From positions 1 through 25,576 of the forward strand of contig JALLBK010000413.1 of the NCBI GenBank assembly GCA_036940085.1: a DNA stretch of 25,576 nt, in the 5' to 3' direction. Positions 9,816 to 19,164 of the stretch are shown here, in pieces (positions within the stretch are counted from its first letter, which is position 1; every line of letters starts with the position of its first letter). The notes beneath the pieces are model-generated. The model was not told where the DNA came from and ran no database searches. It saw only the letters and a list, made by a program, of their open reading frames with translations. This stretch comes from Discostella pseudostelligera. Taxonomy: Eukaryota; Bacillariophyta; Thalassiosirophyceae; Thalassiosirales; Thalassiosiraceae. The position numbers were made by a program, and so were the translations under genes.

Positions 9816-9941
9816 TCTCTCTTTTTGGTTGCGGAATTCGACGAATTCATGGGGCGGACCTGTTTTGGTGGAGAAGGTGTTCCGAGAATTTCAGAGGTGA
9901 CCGTCGGACAGACGAAATCGCCGGATGACATGCTGGTGCTC

Positions 9942-9965
9942 TGACGTCACAAGTGATGTCATCAC
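9942..9965. promoter_or_regulatory. CRE-like palindrome pair (bZIP-type sites)
   Basis: TGACGTCA at 9942-9949 is a perfect cAMP-response-element core. GTGATGTCATCAC at 9953-9965 is a second perfect palindrome around a central T, only three bases away. They lie about 130 bases upstream of the ATG of the - strand zinc-finger gene. bZIP factors bind such sites, and TGACGT elements are known in CO2/cAMP-responsive diatom promoters. Function here is inferred from sequence alone. Confidence 0.5.
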
Positions 9966-10014
9966 AGGATCCACCCAGCCACAACCACGAACACAAACAA
10001 CTTCAACTATGTTG

Positions 10015-10290
10015 CACCCACCATGGCGGCCGCCGATGCCCCATATGATCACCTTCCGATCGACTTATGGCATAGAAATTACTCCCAACGATAGATAATT
10101 GCTCCTTCTACAAATGTTGAATGGCTGCTTTGATTTTGATGGCTCGTTCTCCGTCGGCGCTCCTCCTACGGTGCTGCCACACACTCACACAAATCAATCC
10201 TCTATCGCGCCCACCATGGCCTGCCGTCGCCCGTCGCCTCATACTCATATGACCACCATCCCGTCGAGTTACGGCCATGAATTATGTCCA
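10015..10290. repeat. Diverged tandem duplication of a ~75-bp block
   Basis: Both copies start with a CCCACCATGGC core (near 10017 and 10208) and continue through CATATGA-CACC, a CGATCGA/CGTCGAG segment and ATAGAAATTA/ATGAATTA. In one frame both read His-Met, then Thr, Ser, Tyr-Gly and Glu at matching places, followed by a stop. They differ by many substitutions and an insertion in the second copy. They may be old copies of a short exon or promoter piece; no gene is supported. Confidence 0.35.
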
Positions 10291-10479
10291 TCTACAGATT
10301 GGTAATGACGATGATTCGCATCGTATCTACTGTGATGCTGTCGAGACGATCCTCGATCCTCCGGAAGTTCGCGCAGAGAGAAGGTCACTGGAGGTACTTG
10401 AGGTCACAAGAAACTGCTCATACTCCACCGCACCACGCGCGGAGAATATGTAAAAGCTAAAAGCGACCACCATTATTTA

Positions 10480-11858
10480 ATGTGCGACCAACCACAAACT
10501 CGAGATAGATACGAAGAGGCAAGGATCATGCAGAGGCAGGCAAACACCAAACAAGCCAACCCAATCCAAAATGGAGGCCGCCGCCAGGAAGGAGCGAAAG
10601 CACTACATTTCATTTTCATTCTGCTAAACGGAGCTCCATGTTACATGAAGAATGATGCAATTCAGCGTCGCAGCGATGCGCTGCAAAAATCAACACCCCG
10701 CGCGATACTGCTGGTTTTGGCATTATCATTTCTTTTGTTCATCACCAATCCTTTTGATTCACTCGAAGATGAATTTATCCGTTATGCTGATTTAATACCT
10801 TTGCCCGACATCGCCGCAAACATTACAATCTACATCTACGGTGGCGTACATGAAAATGATAGCATTTTCCGAACAAACACATTGCAGCGCTTCGGCACTG
10901 GACGTTTCGCCTATCATGTTCATGATTTGGAAACAGACTGTGATAATAATTCTTGCAACAATCGCTTAGATGCCCAGATGAATGATATCACCATCGATGA
11001 TAACTCATCCTCATCGTCACCATGTCTCGCCATTAGCAAATATTATGGTCCGCACTTTGGTTATTGCCAACACGACGCACTTCGATGCAGTCACCCTCAA
11101 TGCAAAACGATGATCGAGGGGGATGAAATGTGTACAGTTGCCAATTTTGAAGCGAGGCAATATTATTCTGCTGACACTCCGAATAGTGGATATTACCTCT
11201 AGGACCACGTCTCGATTCATGGTCGGCATTTCAATTACTGCAACAGTCGCCAGAGTTCTTCATGAAGCCACCATCCTCACGTCGGTATGCATTCAATGCC
11301 ATATTTTCAATGGTAACGAGCAAGGGACGGAGATATCTTGCAGATGAACTTGCCAGAACGGTACACAATTACACTCTGCCAATATATACCTCAATTTCTT
11401 GGCGTTGGGCAAGTTTGACGGAAGTGGATGCTGTGGACACTGGGATCAAGAATAAACTCAGCCCTCACTCGTACACGGAGGTGTTGTTAGATAGTATTTT
11501 TACACTCTCTCCTGCTGGACATAATCCAGAGTGTTTTCGGATGTTTGAGGCTGTTGAGGCGGGGAGTATACCCGTGCTGGTCAAGGATGATTTGTACGCC
11601 TCCACCTATGTTCGTGGAGCATGTCTGGAGTCACTGCAACATTGGCGTGATGCACCGATACTCGTTCTTGATTCATGGGATGATCTATATCCGACGGTGG
11701 TAAGACTGTTGGGTGATTTGGAGGCCTTGCACAAAATGCAGAGGGATTTGGGAGAGTGGTATGAAGGTTATATGCGAAAGATTGTGAGAGATTTTGAAGA
11801 CTTTTTGATGACGCCAATCGACTCTAGCGTGCAAGCAAACCAAACGCACGCTTTGTGA
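10480..11858 (+). pseudogene. Exostosin/RXYLT1-like glycosyltransferase copy, frameshifted by one base
   Basis: First of two tandem paralogues. The 5' part (10480-11202) and the 3' part (about 11196-11858) match the intact neighbour at 12609-13979 along nearly the whole length, but sit in different frames. The break is at 11193-11196: this copy reads TATTACC where the neighbour's alignment needs one more base (TATTTGCC). Adding one base to the span gives 460 codons, against 457 for the neighbour. The protein has a type II membrane anchor (about residues 72-90), a DIAANITIYI start of the lumenal part, and in the second half SPAGHNPECFRMFEAVEAGSIPV. No other disruption was seen, so this is either a very young pseudogene or a sequencing error. 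Confidence 0.75.
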
Positions 11859-12608
11859 AACAGACTTACTCATATGGATTGGCAATTATTTTTTCTCATT
11901 GTCTAATAGGTTTGTATTTTGTATTTGTATGAACAACACCACCTCCCGCCCAGTGCCCTATCTTGCTGACCTCACCATCGTCCACATACATTGTTACTTG
12001 CCGCAGAGGGACAGCACCTTGTTCTTGATATGATCATCGTGCTCGTCGTTTGTTCTTTGCTCTCTCTATCTCGTCATATCGTATTTGAGCTCTAGCATTG
12101 ATATCTTCGATGCTGCTTGCTGCTGCTTTGAGTGGGCCGAGCTGAGTACACCTCTAGCTTGGCTACATCTACCTTGTGGATCCTACTTTCTACTTCCCGC
12201 CAGAACTCAAAAATGCGCCACGTGCAAGTCCGTTGAGTCGAGTTGCCAAGCCCATTTTGGCAATAATCTTATTGTGATGCCGTAGGAAATGTCGCTTTCT
12301 TCTCTCTTTGAAAATGACCTTGGAAGTCACGATGAAGTCACAGTCACATGAATCTGCGCCTGTCGTACTTATCTTCAGCACCTTTCTGCAGCACCACGTA
12401 ACACGAGGTCATTTTGGTATGTGGAATACCAAGGAAATAAGCCAACATTTTAGACCAACTCTACGTAGGAATTAGATATTTTTAGCCTAAAACCGGTTTA
12501 AGGTAAGGTAGATATTATTCGAGGCGACCTCTAAATAATCGTACTGACGATGACGACGACCGCGATAGAATAGAATAGAGAATTTGTAAAGGTCTTTACG
12601 ATGGCTCG
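11859..12608. other. Intergenic region between the glycosyltransferase paralogues
   Basis: These 750 bases separate the two copies and probably hold the terminator of the first and the promoter of the second. An imperfect 18-bp palindrome (CCTAAAACCGGTTTAAGG, 12486-12503) lies about 105 bases before the second ATG. A TTCCCGCCA motif occurs near 12195. It shows no obvious similarity to the region upstream of the first copy, so the duplication appears to cover mainly the coding part. No gene seen. Confidence 0.5.
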
Positions 12609-13979
12609 ATGATGATGCGCTCTTATCGATGTGAGAGGCGAGGCGAGAGTGAGGCAAGAAGCGTGGCTGATGCGATGCAAAATCCCAACAACAACAAGCC
12701 ACACCCACTTCAGAATAATAATTGTGGGTGCTTCATGTGCCGCCGGAAAGGAACGGAAGCATTCAAAATGCATTTCATACTCAGCTTGGGACACGCATGT
12801 TCCATGAAGAATTCAATGCAACATCGCAGTGATGGGCTGCAAAAATCAATGCTCCTACCCCGCTCCATACTGATGGTTTTGGTATTATCTTTACTTTTGT
12901 TCATCACGAATTCTTTTGGTCAATTGGAAGATGAATTTATTTCCCATTATGTTGTCGATTCAATACCGTCACCTGACATCGCCGCGAACATTACAATCTA
13001 CATTCCCGATGGTGTTCACGAAAATGATAGCATTTTCAGAACGAACATATTGCAGCGATTTGGCACCGGTCGTTTATTCTATAACTTTCATGAGCTGCAA
13101 CCAGACTGTACAAGATGCGAACCCTCGAAAGCAAATATCGACGATGACCCGGCAGGGCCATGTCTCGGTGTCACCAGGGGACGCTTTGAAAATGGATGCT
13201 ATCGATGTAATATCCCCTCCCAATGCAAAACGATGATTGAGGGTGATGAATCTTGTTCAAGAAAAGATTATGACGCGAGGGCATATTATTCTGCTGACAT
13301 TCCGAATAGTGGATATTTGCCCTTGGGGCCACGTCTTGATTCATGGTCGGCATTGCAACAAATGCAACAGTCGCCAGAGTTCATTATGAAGCCACCATCC
13401 TCACGTTATTATGCATTCAATGCCATATTTTCAAAGGGTACCGGTGAACGTCGGAGACATCTTGCGAATCATGTTCTTGGAATGCCGGTAGCCAATCTTA
13501 CTATGCCAATATATACCTCAGTTTCGAGGAAGTGGTCAAGTTTGACAGAAGTGGATGCTGTGGACACTGGGATCGAGAACAAACTCAATCCGCACTCGTA
13601 CACGGAGGTGTTGTTAGATAGTATTTTTACGCTCTCTCCCGCTGGACATAATCCGGAGTGTTTTCGGATGTTTGAGGCTGTCGAGGCGGGGAGTATACCC
13701 GTGATGGTCAAGGATGATTTGTTTGCTTCCGCTAGTGGAGCATGTCTGGAGCCACTGCAACATTGGCGTGATGCACCAATACTTGTTGTTGATTCATGGG
13801 ATGATCTATATCCGACGGTTGTAAGACTATTAGGTGATAAGGTGGCCTTGGATAAAGTGCAGAGGGATTTGAGAGCGTGGTATGAAGGTTATATGCGAAA
13901 GATTGTGAGAGATTTTGAAGACTTTTTGATGACGCCAGTCGACTTGAACAGCTCAGGAGAATCATCTACTTCCATGTAG
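12609..13979 (+). CDS. Type II membrane glycosyltransferase (exostosin/RXYLT1-like), intact paralogue
   Basis: A single-exon frame of 456 residues from ATG 12609. The short N-terminal cytoplasmic part has a Cys cluster (C-G-C-F-M-C). One membrane span at about 84-102 is followed by a lumenal part starting at DIAANITIYI. The second half carries the strongest family signal: around residues 336-372, DSIFTLSPAGHNPECFRMFE then AVEAGSIPVM, followed by the acidic motif VDSWDDLYPTVVRLL. This resembles the nucleotide-sugar-binding C-terminal part of GT47-type enzymes and of ribitol xylosyltransferase RXYLT1. A Golgi role in glycan synthesis is inferred; donor and acceptor are unknown. Protein similarity to the upstream copy extends into the N-terminus (RR-x-G-x-A/E-x-x-x-HFI), which supports this early start. 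The copies differ most near both ends. Confidence 0.75.
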   Translation: MMMRSYRCERRGESEARSVADAMQNPNNNKPHPLQNNNCGCFMCRRKGTEAFKMHFILSLGHACSMKNSMQHRSDGLQKSMLLPRSILMVLVLSLLLFITNSFGQLEDEFISHYVVDSIPSPDIAANITIYIPDGVHENDSIFRTNILQRFGTGRLFYNFHELQPDCTRCEPSKANIDDDPAGPCLGVTRGRFENGCYRCNIPSQCKTMIEGDESCSRKDYDARAYYSADIPNSGYLPLGPRLDSWSALQQMQQSPEFIMKPPSSRYYAFNAIFSKGTGERRRHLANHVLGMPVANLTMPIYTSVSRKWSSLTEVDAVDTGIENKLNPHSYTEVLLDSIFTLSPAGHNPECFRMFEAVEAGSIPVMVKDDLFASASGACLEPLQHWRDAPILVVDSWDDLYPTVVRLLGDKVALDKVQRDLRAWYEGYMRKIVRDFEDFLMTPVDLNSSGESSTSM

Positions 13980-14137
13980 ATGAATGACGATCGATGCGCG
14001 CATCTTTACTTTACATGTTAGGTGTTGGGAGTGGTTATGTCGTCGCAGCTCGACGCACTGTTACACCTAGTATCGAGACCGATGCCCTGTGAAGAATTGT
14101 TGATTTATCTCTGTCGTTGCCTATATGGCCTGTTCCC

Positions 14138-15992
14138 TTATAAATTATGTACATTATTCCTCCTACCCAAATTAGTACTTCCTCCTCGTTCCCCCCCTCG
14201 AAAGACATGTCGCCATCGTTGATAGTACCCCACTGTCAAAATAGTATTATTGGGACGAAGCAAGTTGAGCGCTACAATCCGACGTCGTAGTTCACCCAAG
14301 GAAGCCTCCAGTATCGGTATCATGAGAATGAACGAAAAGATGGCCCATAGAATATTGGACAAAGTCCATTTCTTCTTCCTGAGGATGGCTTTTTGTTGTC
14401 GGCCTCGAGCAGCAGCCTGGTGTGGATTGCTGAGAATGGTCCGTGCGTACGACAGGGATGGTCTGAATTTCTTTTCATCCACGGCTGCACCTGTGACAAC
14501 ATCGGCTACTTGCTGCTGTTTTTGCTGCTGCTCCAATAATGGGAGGAAGATGCCATCATGTTCCTCATCTACCGAGACATCATCTTCGGAAGCCGATAAG
14601 TCAGCAGCAACATCATCCGCAGCAGCAGCCACAACATTCCCATCATCACCCAGTAACATCAACTTCTTGGCAATCCCGTCATCGTTACCATCCCCATTAT
14701 TCTTACCCATCTTTTTACTAGCTTCCGCCATGTTGGTCATGCCAATCTTACTATTCCCTAATCCACCATACCAATACTCACTCAATCCATAATTAATCTC
14801 CATACTTTGATATCGATATTGTAAGTCAGTGTTCCATGTGTAGGAAAGTAGGAAGTAGAGTGATAGGAACATGAGTAGTTTCATGAAGATGGGGTTGATT
14901 CGTAAGAGATAATCGTTATGATTGTTGGTAGTGGTGGTGGATTGGCTATTACTGGTACCCTGCGAAGTTGACAATGGTGTTGATGATTGTGGTGGTCCTG
15001 ACGGCGATGATGGTGGGTGGAGAGAGTGTGCAGCAGTGCGTTGGATGGCGATTGAGACCGATAAGGGGGAAGAAGAGGGTGATGTTGTGGAGGTAGTAGT
15101 AGTAGTAGTAGTAGTATTTGATGACCAGCCACTATTGTTGTTGAGCCGTGGACTATTTGCAGAAGGCAGAGGGTATGTGACATCAACATGCTGGCGGTTC
15201 ATCCTCCACCCACTGCTTCCCCTCCTCCCATGTCCAGATTCTTCGTCGCTACTACTCTCCCTAGTGCAAATGTTATCATTCCCCCCAGCGCCGTAGATGT
15301 CATCATCATCATCGTGCTGGTGACGAAATAGCACGTGACGCAATGGAGTACCAGTTGTGGTGTTCGGAGATGTCCGATGATTGCGCGGACAGGTATTGGC
15401 CCGTGCTCGATTGGGTGTCACCACCGCCAACCTGTCAGTTCTACGAGCAGAGACAGAGACTGCTGTTGTTATTGAAACTGGTGATTTTGGCCGAATAGGA
15501 GTCGAGAAGGACAGTCGACTAATACTGCTGCTCCCGCCACCCGAGGAATTGACTCCACAACCACAATCGCCGCCACCAATACCAAAATTGTTGTTGACAC
15601 CGACACTGCTGATACAATTATTTTCAGATGAGACAGCGCGTGCATGCTGCCGACGCGGACGCGGATGATTTGGGTTCGGTCGGAAGCCGCATCCCTCGTG
15701 ATGATGATAAATATTGCCATCGGCGGCGGTGACAGATGATGCAGCAGCCGCCGCCCCAGAAGGCGATATCGATGAAGACGATGATGGAGATTTCCCAACG
15801 TCACCACCAAAATTATTTTCATTCACTGCCATCTTGCTGCAATCTCCCTGCTGCTTCTTCAATAGAGGATGATGTTGATGTGACTGTTGCCCCGAATCAT
15901 TCATGCCATCTGCGGCGGGAGCGTCGTTCTCATGACAAGAAAATGCCCGCCGTCGCAATAACGATGGGGGAGGGGAGTAATTTAATGCTGCT

Positions 15993-16023
<31 letters not shown>

Positions 16024-16045
16024 ATGTTGTTGTTGTCGTCGTCAT
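14138..16045 (-). CDS. Low-complexity protein with two predicted membrane spans, unknown function
   Basis: The frame is open from 16126, but its first ATG is at 16045 (ACCATGACG context), giving 635 residues and ending at a TAA at 14138-14140. Residues 1 to about 380 are mostly Ser, Thr, Asn, Pro and His, encoded by trinucleotide runs. A hydrophobic segment follows at about 386-405 (F-M-K-L-L-M-F-L-S-L-Y-F-L-L-S-Y). Then comes a Tyr-rich ordered stretch (EINYGLSEYWYGGLGNS), an acidic and Ala/Gln-rich linker, a basic patch (ILRKKKW), and a second hydrophobic segment near 560-582 (NILWAIFSFILMIPILEA). The tail is basic. No domain is recognised. A membrane protein with both spans in its C-terminal half is as far as the sequence goes. 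Confidence 0.6.
15986..16043. repeat. Compound trinucleotide repeat at the start of a coding region
   Basis: A run of CTG units changes into ATG, then TTG and GTC units, on the + strand. On the coding minus strand it encodes Thr, Ser and Ala tracts immediately after the start Met of the 16045 gene. Such tracts vary in length by replication slippage. A second run, (GTA)n at about 15092-15115, encodes Thr in the same gene. Confidence 0.8.
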
Positions 16046-16721
16046 GGTCCCTCTACTATTACACGGTGGCGGTAGTGTCGTCGTCGGCGGCGGCCTGTCA
16101 TGGTTCAAGACGAATGTCACAAGCAAGCGGCACTTCTGTCTGCTTGCTATGCTGCAGCGATGGCGTTCAAAACAAAGATGGGAGAAGGTGGCTGTTCCAG
16201 GATGTTCCGAAAAGGAAATTCGTGACTATTTTAGCAATGTTCCCGCCAATAACCGCCGCGTGGAAGATGCAAGGGCGAGACACCACCCTGCCACGTGGAT
16301 GCATTTTTGACTCACAACATAAAACATGAGCTGTAGCAGGATGGCCTAGCATTGAAAGATAATATCGACAGCTATGACCGTCCTTTAATTGTTGCTTCAT
16401 TACGCTTCGTAATTTTCATTACGCTTCAATATCGATGATGGATATTGTTGAGTTCGAGTGTTGTCCCATTACCCACATGATATAGCAAAAAAGTTGAAGG
16501 CAACCTATAACATAGCATTACTGTCCTCCGTCCTCCGTCTCCAATCTTCTGCTGCTTTGTAACTCTTCTTCCTTTCCATCACCATTCTTCTCCATCGTCA
16601 ATCCAAATTAAAATCATCGTTCACGCTCTTCAATCTCTATTTGCTGTTGTGTCATCTAGTACTTTTTCTCCACAACTCAACAGACCACGCTCCGACCTCT
16701 CCTCTACTACATATTGTCTGT
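16046..16721. other. Intergenic region, upstream of the 16045 gene and downstream of the 17564 gene
   Basis: These 676 bases separate two genes on the minus strand. They contain a TTCCCGCCA motif near 16240, CATTACGCTTC twice (16398-16408, 16417-16427) with a small hairpin ATTACGCTTCGTAAT (16399-16413), and a pyrimidine-rich block (about 16510-16700). The reading frames across 16044-16400 have no domain signal and look like chance. Confidence 0.5.
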
Positions 16722-17564
16722 TCAAAACGGCAAACTCCATAGATTACCATGGAACAAATTATTCGTATTCCCCTCTCCAGGTCCATATCGTCCCTCGATA
16801 ACCCCAGTCACCAAATCATATCCAAATACTACCACCACGCCTGCCCATATCGTACTCAATATAATCTGCTTTGGTTCCATATTCGCATTGGCATAATCCT
16901 TCACTGCGGCACCTTTTTCCCGTTCACACATTTTTTGATATGCCCAATCATTGGGTGATTCGAGATAGGCATCCATATTCCCCATGGCTTCGATGCGGGA
17001 GCATTGTTCTTTGGCCATGTATTTTAATACCGCTTGTTCGTAGGAGGTGGGGTTGAAGATGCGTTGAATGACGGGGACGGGACCAGCGCGGTAGAGTGAT
17101 CCTAGGAGATTGTAGCCTGCCGCGGGTCCTTCGTTCTGTATATGTATTTGCAAAATTTATCCAGTGCCGGCGTATCATTGATGATGATGATGATGATTAT
17201 ACGTTGAGGATTCGAGAGCGATAAACCATGCAGATAAATTTGGTATCGAGAATGTTGTGTTGGTGAGATATGTTTGAAGAAAAGAACAAGGCAGCCAAGA
17301 TAGTTGATTTCAGTCTCGTACCTCTGGATCAGTAACATACCACATTTGTGACTCTGTATCATATCGTGGTGCCATATCCAACTTCGATGATTGTGCTGCC
17401 GATCTGCCACTCATCCGTCTTGCAGCAGGCAGCTGGAAGGCATGCGCGCCATGGGAAACGAAACTGCCACCGTTGACATTGCTGCTACCGCTACCAATGA
17501 CGACGAGGGCTATAAATGCCGATGCTACCATCGCCGGGATGGAGAGGAAGATCTTTGATGCCAT
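16722..17564 (-). CDS. Probable plastid-targeted single-span membrane protein
   Basis: Two exons on -, 17564-17322 and 17135-16722, give 218 residues. The 186-bp intron (GTACGA..ACAG) is phase 0 and holds a TGATGA microsatellite. Residues 1-24 form a hydrophobic signal peptide. Ala-His-Ala-Phe43 resembles the diatom ASAF-type cleavage motif, with Phe as the first residue of a transit peptide, followed by basic residues (AARRMSGR). The mature part has a well-ordered, conserved-looking core (WYVTDPE, AGYNLLGSLYRAGPVPVIQR, YEQAVLKYMAKEQ, NMDAYLESPNDWAYQKM), then a membrane span at about 172-194 and a short Gly/Asn-rich end. A thylakoid or plastid-envelope role is inferred from targeting plus topology. 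I cannot assign a named family. It shares a divergent promoter with the CoA kinase gene. Confidence 0.75.
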
Positions 17565-17842
17565 GATGATGGAGTCTTAATTCTTTATGATCTGGATGAT
17601 CGAGATCTTTGCATGCCGCCGACGCCGACGACGATGCCGACTCTGACTCATCGAAAAGATTTGGCGGGAGACAGGCTCAACATCCTTCCCGCCATTTTTT
17701 GTGTATCTTTCTCTCCACATTATCGCCATCTTACCTTTTTTGCTATTTTCAGTCTCCCGCCATTTTGATTTTGCCACAATGCACCGTCATCGTCACCATG
17801 GTGGCCGTTCAGCGGCAGTAGTACAGCCGATAGAGATACACA
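17565..17842. promoter_or_regulatory. Divergent promoter with three TGGCGGGA/TCCCGCCA motifs
   Basis: This 278-base spacer serves the plastid-type gene on - and the dephospho-CoA kinase gene on +. ATTTGGCGGGAG (about 17659-17670), TTCCCGCCATTTT (17687-17699) and CTCCCGCCATTTTG (17754-17767) are three copies of one motif, the last two in the opposite orientation to the first. The core resembles E2F/DP sites (TTTSGCGS). Binding is inferred, not shown. Confidence 0.5.
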
Positions 17843-19132
17843 ATGAAGAGTGTGCCGCCGCTAATCTTATCCATCCTACCCGTATTCTCCAATGCTTTAT
17901 TTCAACATAATGCCCGCCCGCTCCTATCAATTACAAAACCAATAACAACAACTCGTCATAGAAGTCATCCTTGTCGTCGGAGACATCATCTGCATTATTT
18001 GACAAGGGCAACATCAGCAACAACTTCGGCGACCTCGCAATTATATCATCGAAATTGTCAATCACAAATTCATCATCAACTACATTATCATCCTAATCGG
18101 CATCACTACCTCAATCGCCAACAGCACGCAATGTCAACATTAGGAATTGATGACAAGGGTAACGACGACATCAGCATGAATGGAAAAAGTGGCACAAGTC
18201 CAATGAAAATATTAGGGATATGCGGCGGCATTGGTTCTGGGAAAAGCACCGCCTGTCAATTAATGGTAACCAAACTGGGATGTGCCGGTTTGATTGATGC
18301 GGATAAATTGGCACACGCGGTATATGAACCGGGAAGCTTGGCGCTAATGGAGATTATTGACGAGTTTGGTACCGATATTCTACTCAATAACGTTGATGGT
18401 TTTAATCATAATGAAGATGATGATAGTGGAAGGAAGAGGATGATTGATAGGAAGAAACTGGGTGCCATTGTATTCAAGGACGCCAATGCAATGTCGGTAC
18501 GTACATGCACATTTTTCTGCGGACGAAGTATCATTGCCAATCAATCGTCATCTCACGGGCAGGTCTGATGCTTTGCACTTCCACCATATTTCTCTTCTCC
18601 CAATAATGTTCAGAAGCTGGAGCAGATCGTATGGCCGCATGTGCGCACCAAAATCGAAGAGAGAATACATGACATAACTCTCCATCATTGTCAGCAATCA
18701 CCACCGGTCAAGGGCGCCAACAGCGGTGACTACAACGATGAACAAAGCACCAACGCATGTTCCTCAACCAAAGATATCATTATCGTAGAGGCGGCAATCC
18801 TCCTCGAAACCGACTGGCACGACCTTATGGATGGATTGTGGGTAGTACAATCCTCGGAAGATGTGGCCAAGTCACGTCTCATACAGAATCGCGGAATGAC
18901 AGAGGAGGAGGCATTGCTTCGTATTCGTGCTCAACAAAAGCGAAAGGGCATTGTTGTTGCTAATGACGGCGATGGCGAAGCGGCAGGATTGCGTGAGGCA
19001 ATGGAGAATGGAATAGTCACTGCAATTATTACAAATGATGGATCACTTGAGGATTTAGAAAAGGCGTTGAAAGAAGCATTGGCCGATCCAACATCATTCA
19101 AAACGACCACGAAGAAAGAGGGTACTGGATAA
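17843..19132 (+). CDS. coaE: Dephospho-CoA kinase with N-terminal targeting extension
   Basis: Catalyses the last step of coenzyme A synthesis, ATP-dependent phosphorylation of the ribose 3'-OH of dephospho-CoA. Exons 17843-18496 and 18614-19132 (117-bp GTACGT..CAG intron, phase 0) give 390 residues against about 200 in bacterial CoaE. The enzyme starts at Met121 with the P-loop G-G-I-G-S-G-K-S (128-135), then DADKLAHAVYEPGS, RKKLGAIVFKD, and across the splice MS-KLEQIVWPHVR. VEAAILLETDWHDLMDGLWVV and RLIQNRGMTEEEALLRIRAQ complete the fold. Residues 1-120 begin with a hydrophobic signal-like segment ending Ser-Asn-Ala-Leu-Phe and continue very rich in His, Arg, Thr and Ser, suggesting import into the plastid or mitochondrion. 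Met121 could be an internal start for a cytosolic form. An Asn/Asp-rich loop is inserted after DEFGTDILL. Confidence 0.92.
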
Positions 19133-19164
19133 TGAAGTTGTTTAAACAATTATCTTATCACTTC

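Larger units (their letters stand above)
9816..10479. other. Divergent intergenic region with CRE-like palindromes
   Basis: This 664-base region lies upstream of both the - strand zinc-finger gene and the first + strand glycosyltransferase copy. It contains CRE-like palindromes (9942-9965) and two diverged copies of a roughly 75-base block (about 10015-10090 and 10203-10290). Short frames inside (for example from ATG 10023 and ATG 10216) are 23-30 codons long and not convincing as genes. No clear TATA box was assigned. Confidence 0.55.

Noticed and set aside
9606..9944. Gly/Arg-rich + strand frame over the start of the zinc-finger gene
   Set aside because: It is the complement of Ala/Pro/Ser codon runs and has no domain.
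11262..11858. Independent gene starting at an internal ATG
   Set aside because: It aligns with the second half of the intact paralogue and is the out-of-frame continuation of the 10480 copy.
14250..15668. + strand frames opposite the low-complexity membrane protein
   Set aside because: Mirror images of repeat codons; the - strand frame is longer and has clear membrane spans.
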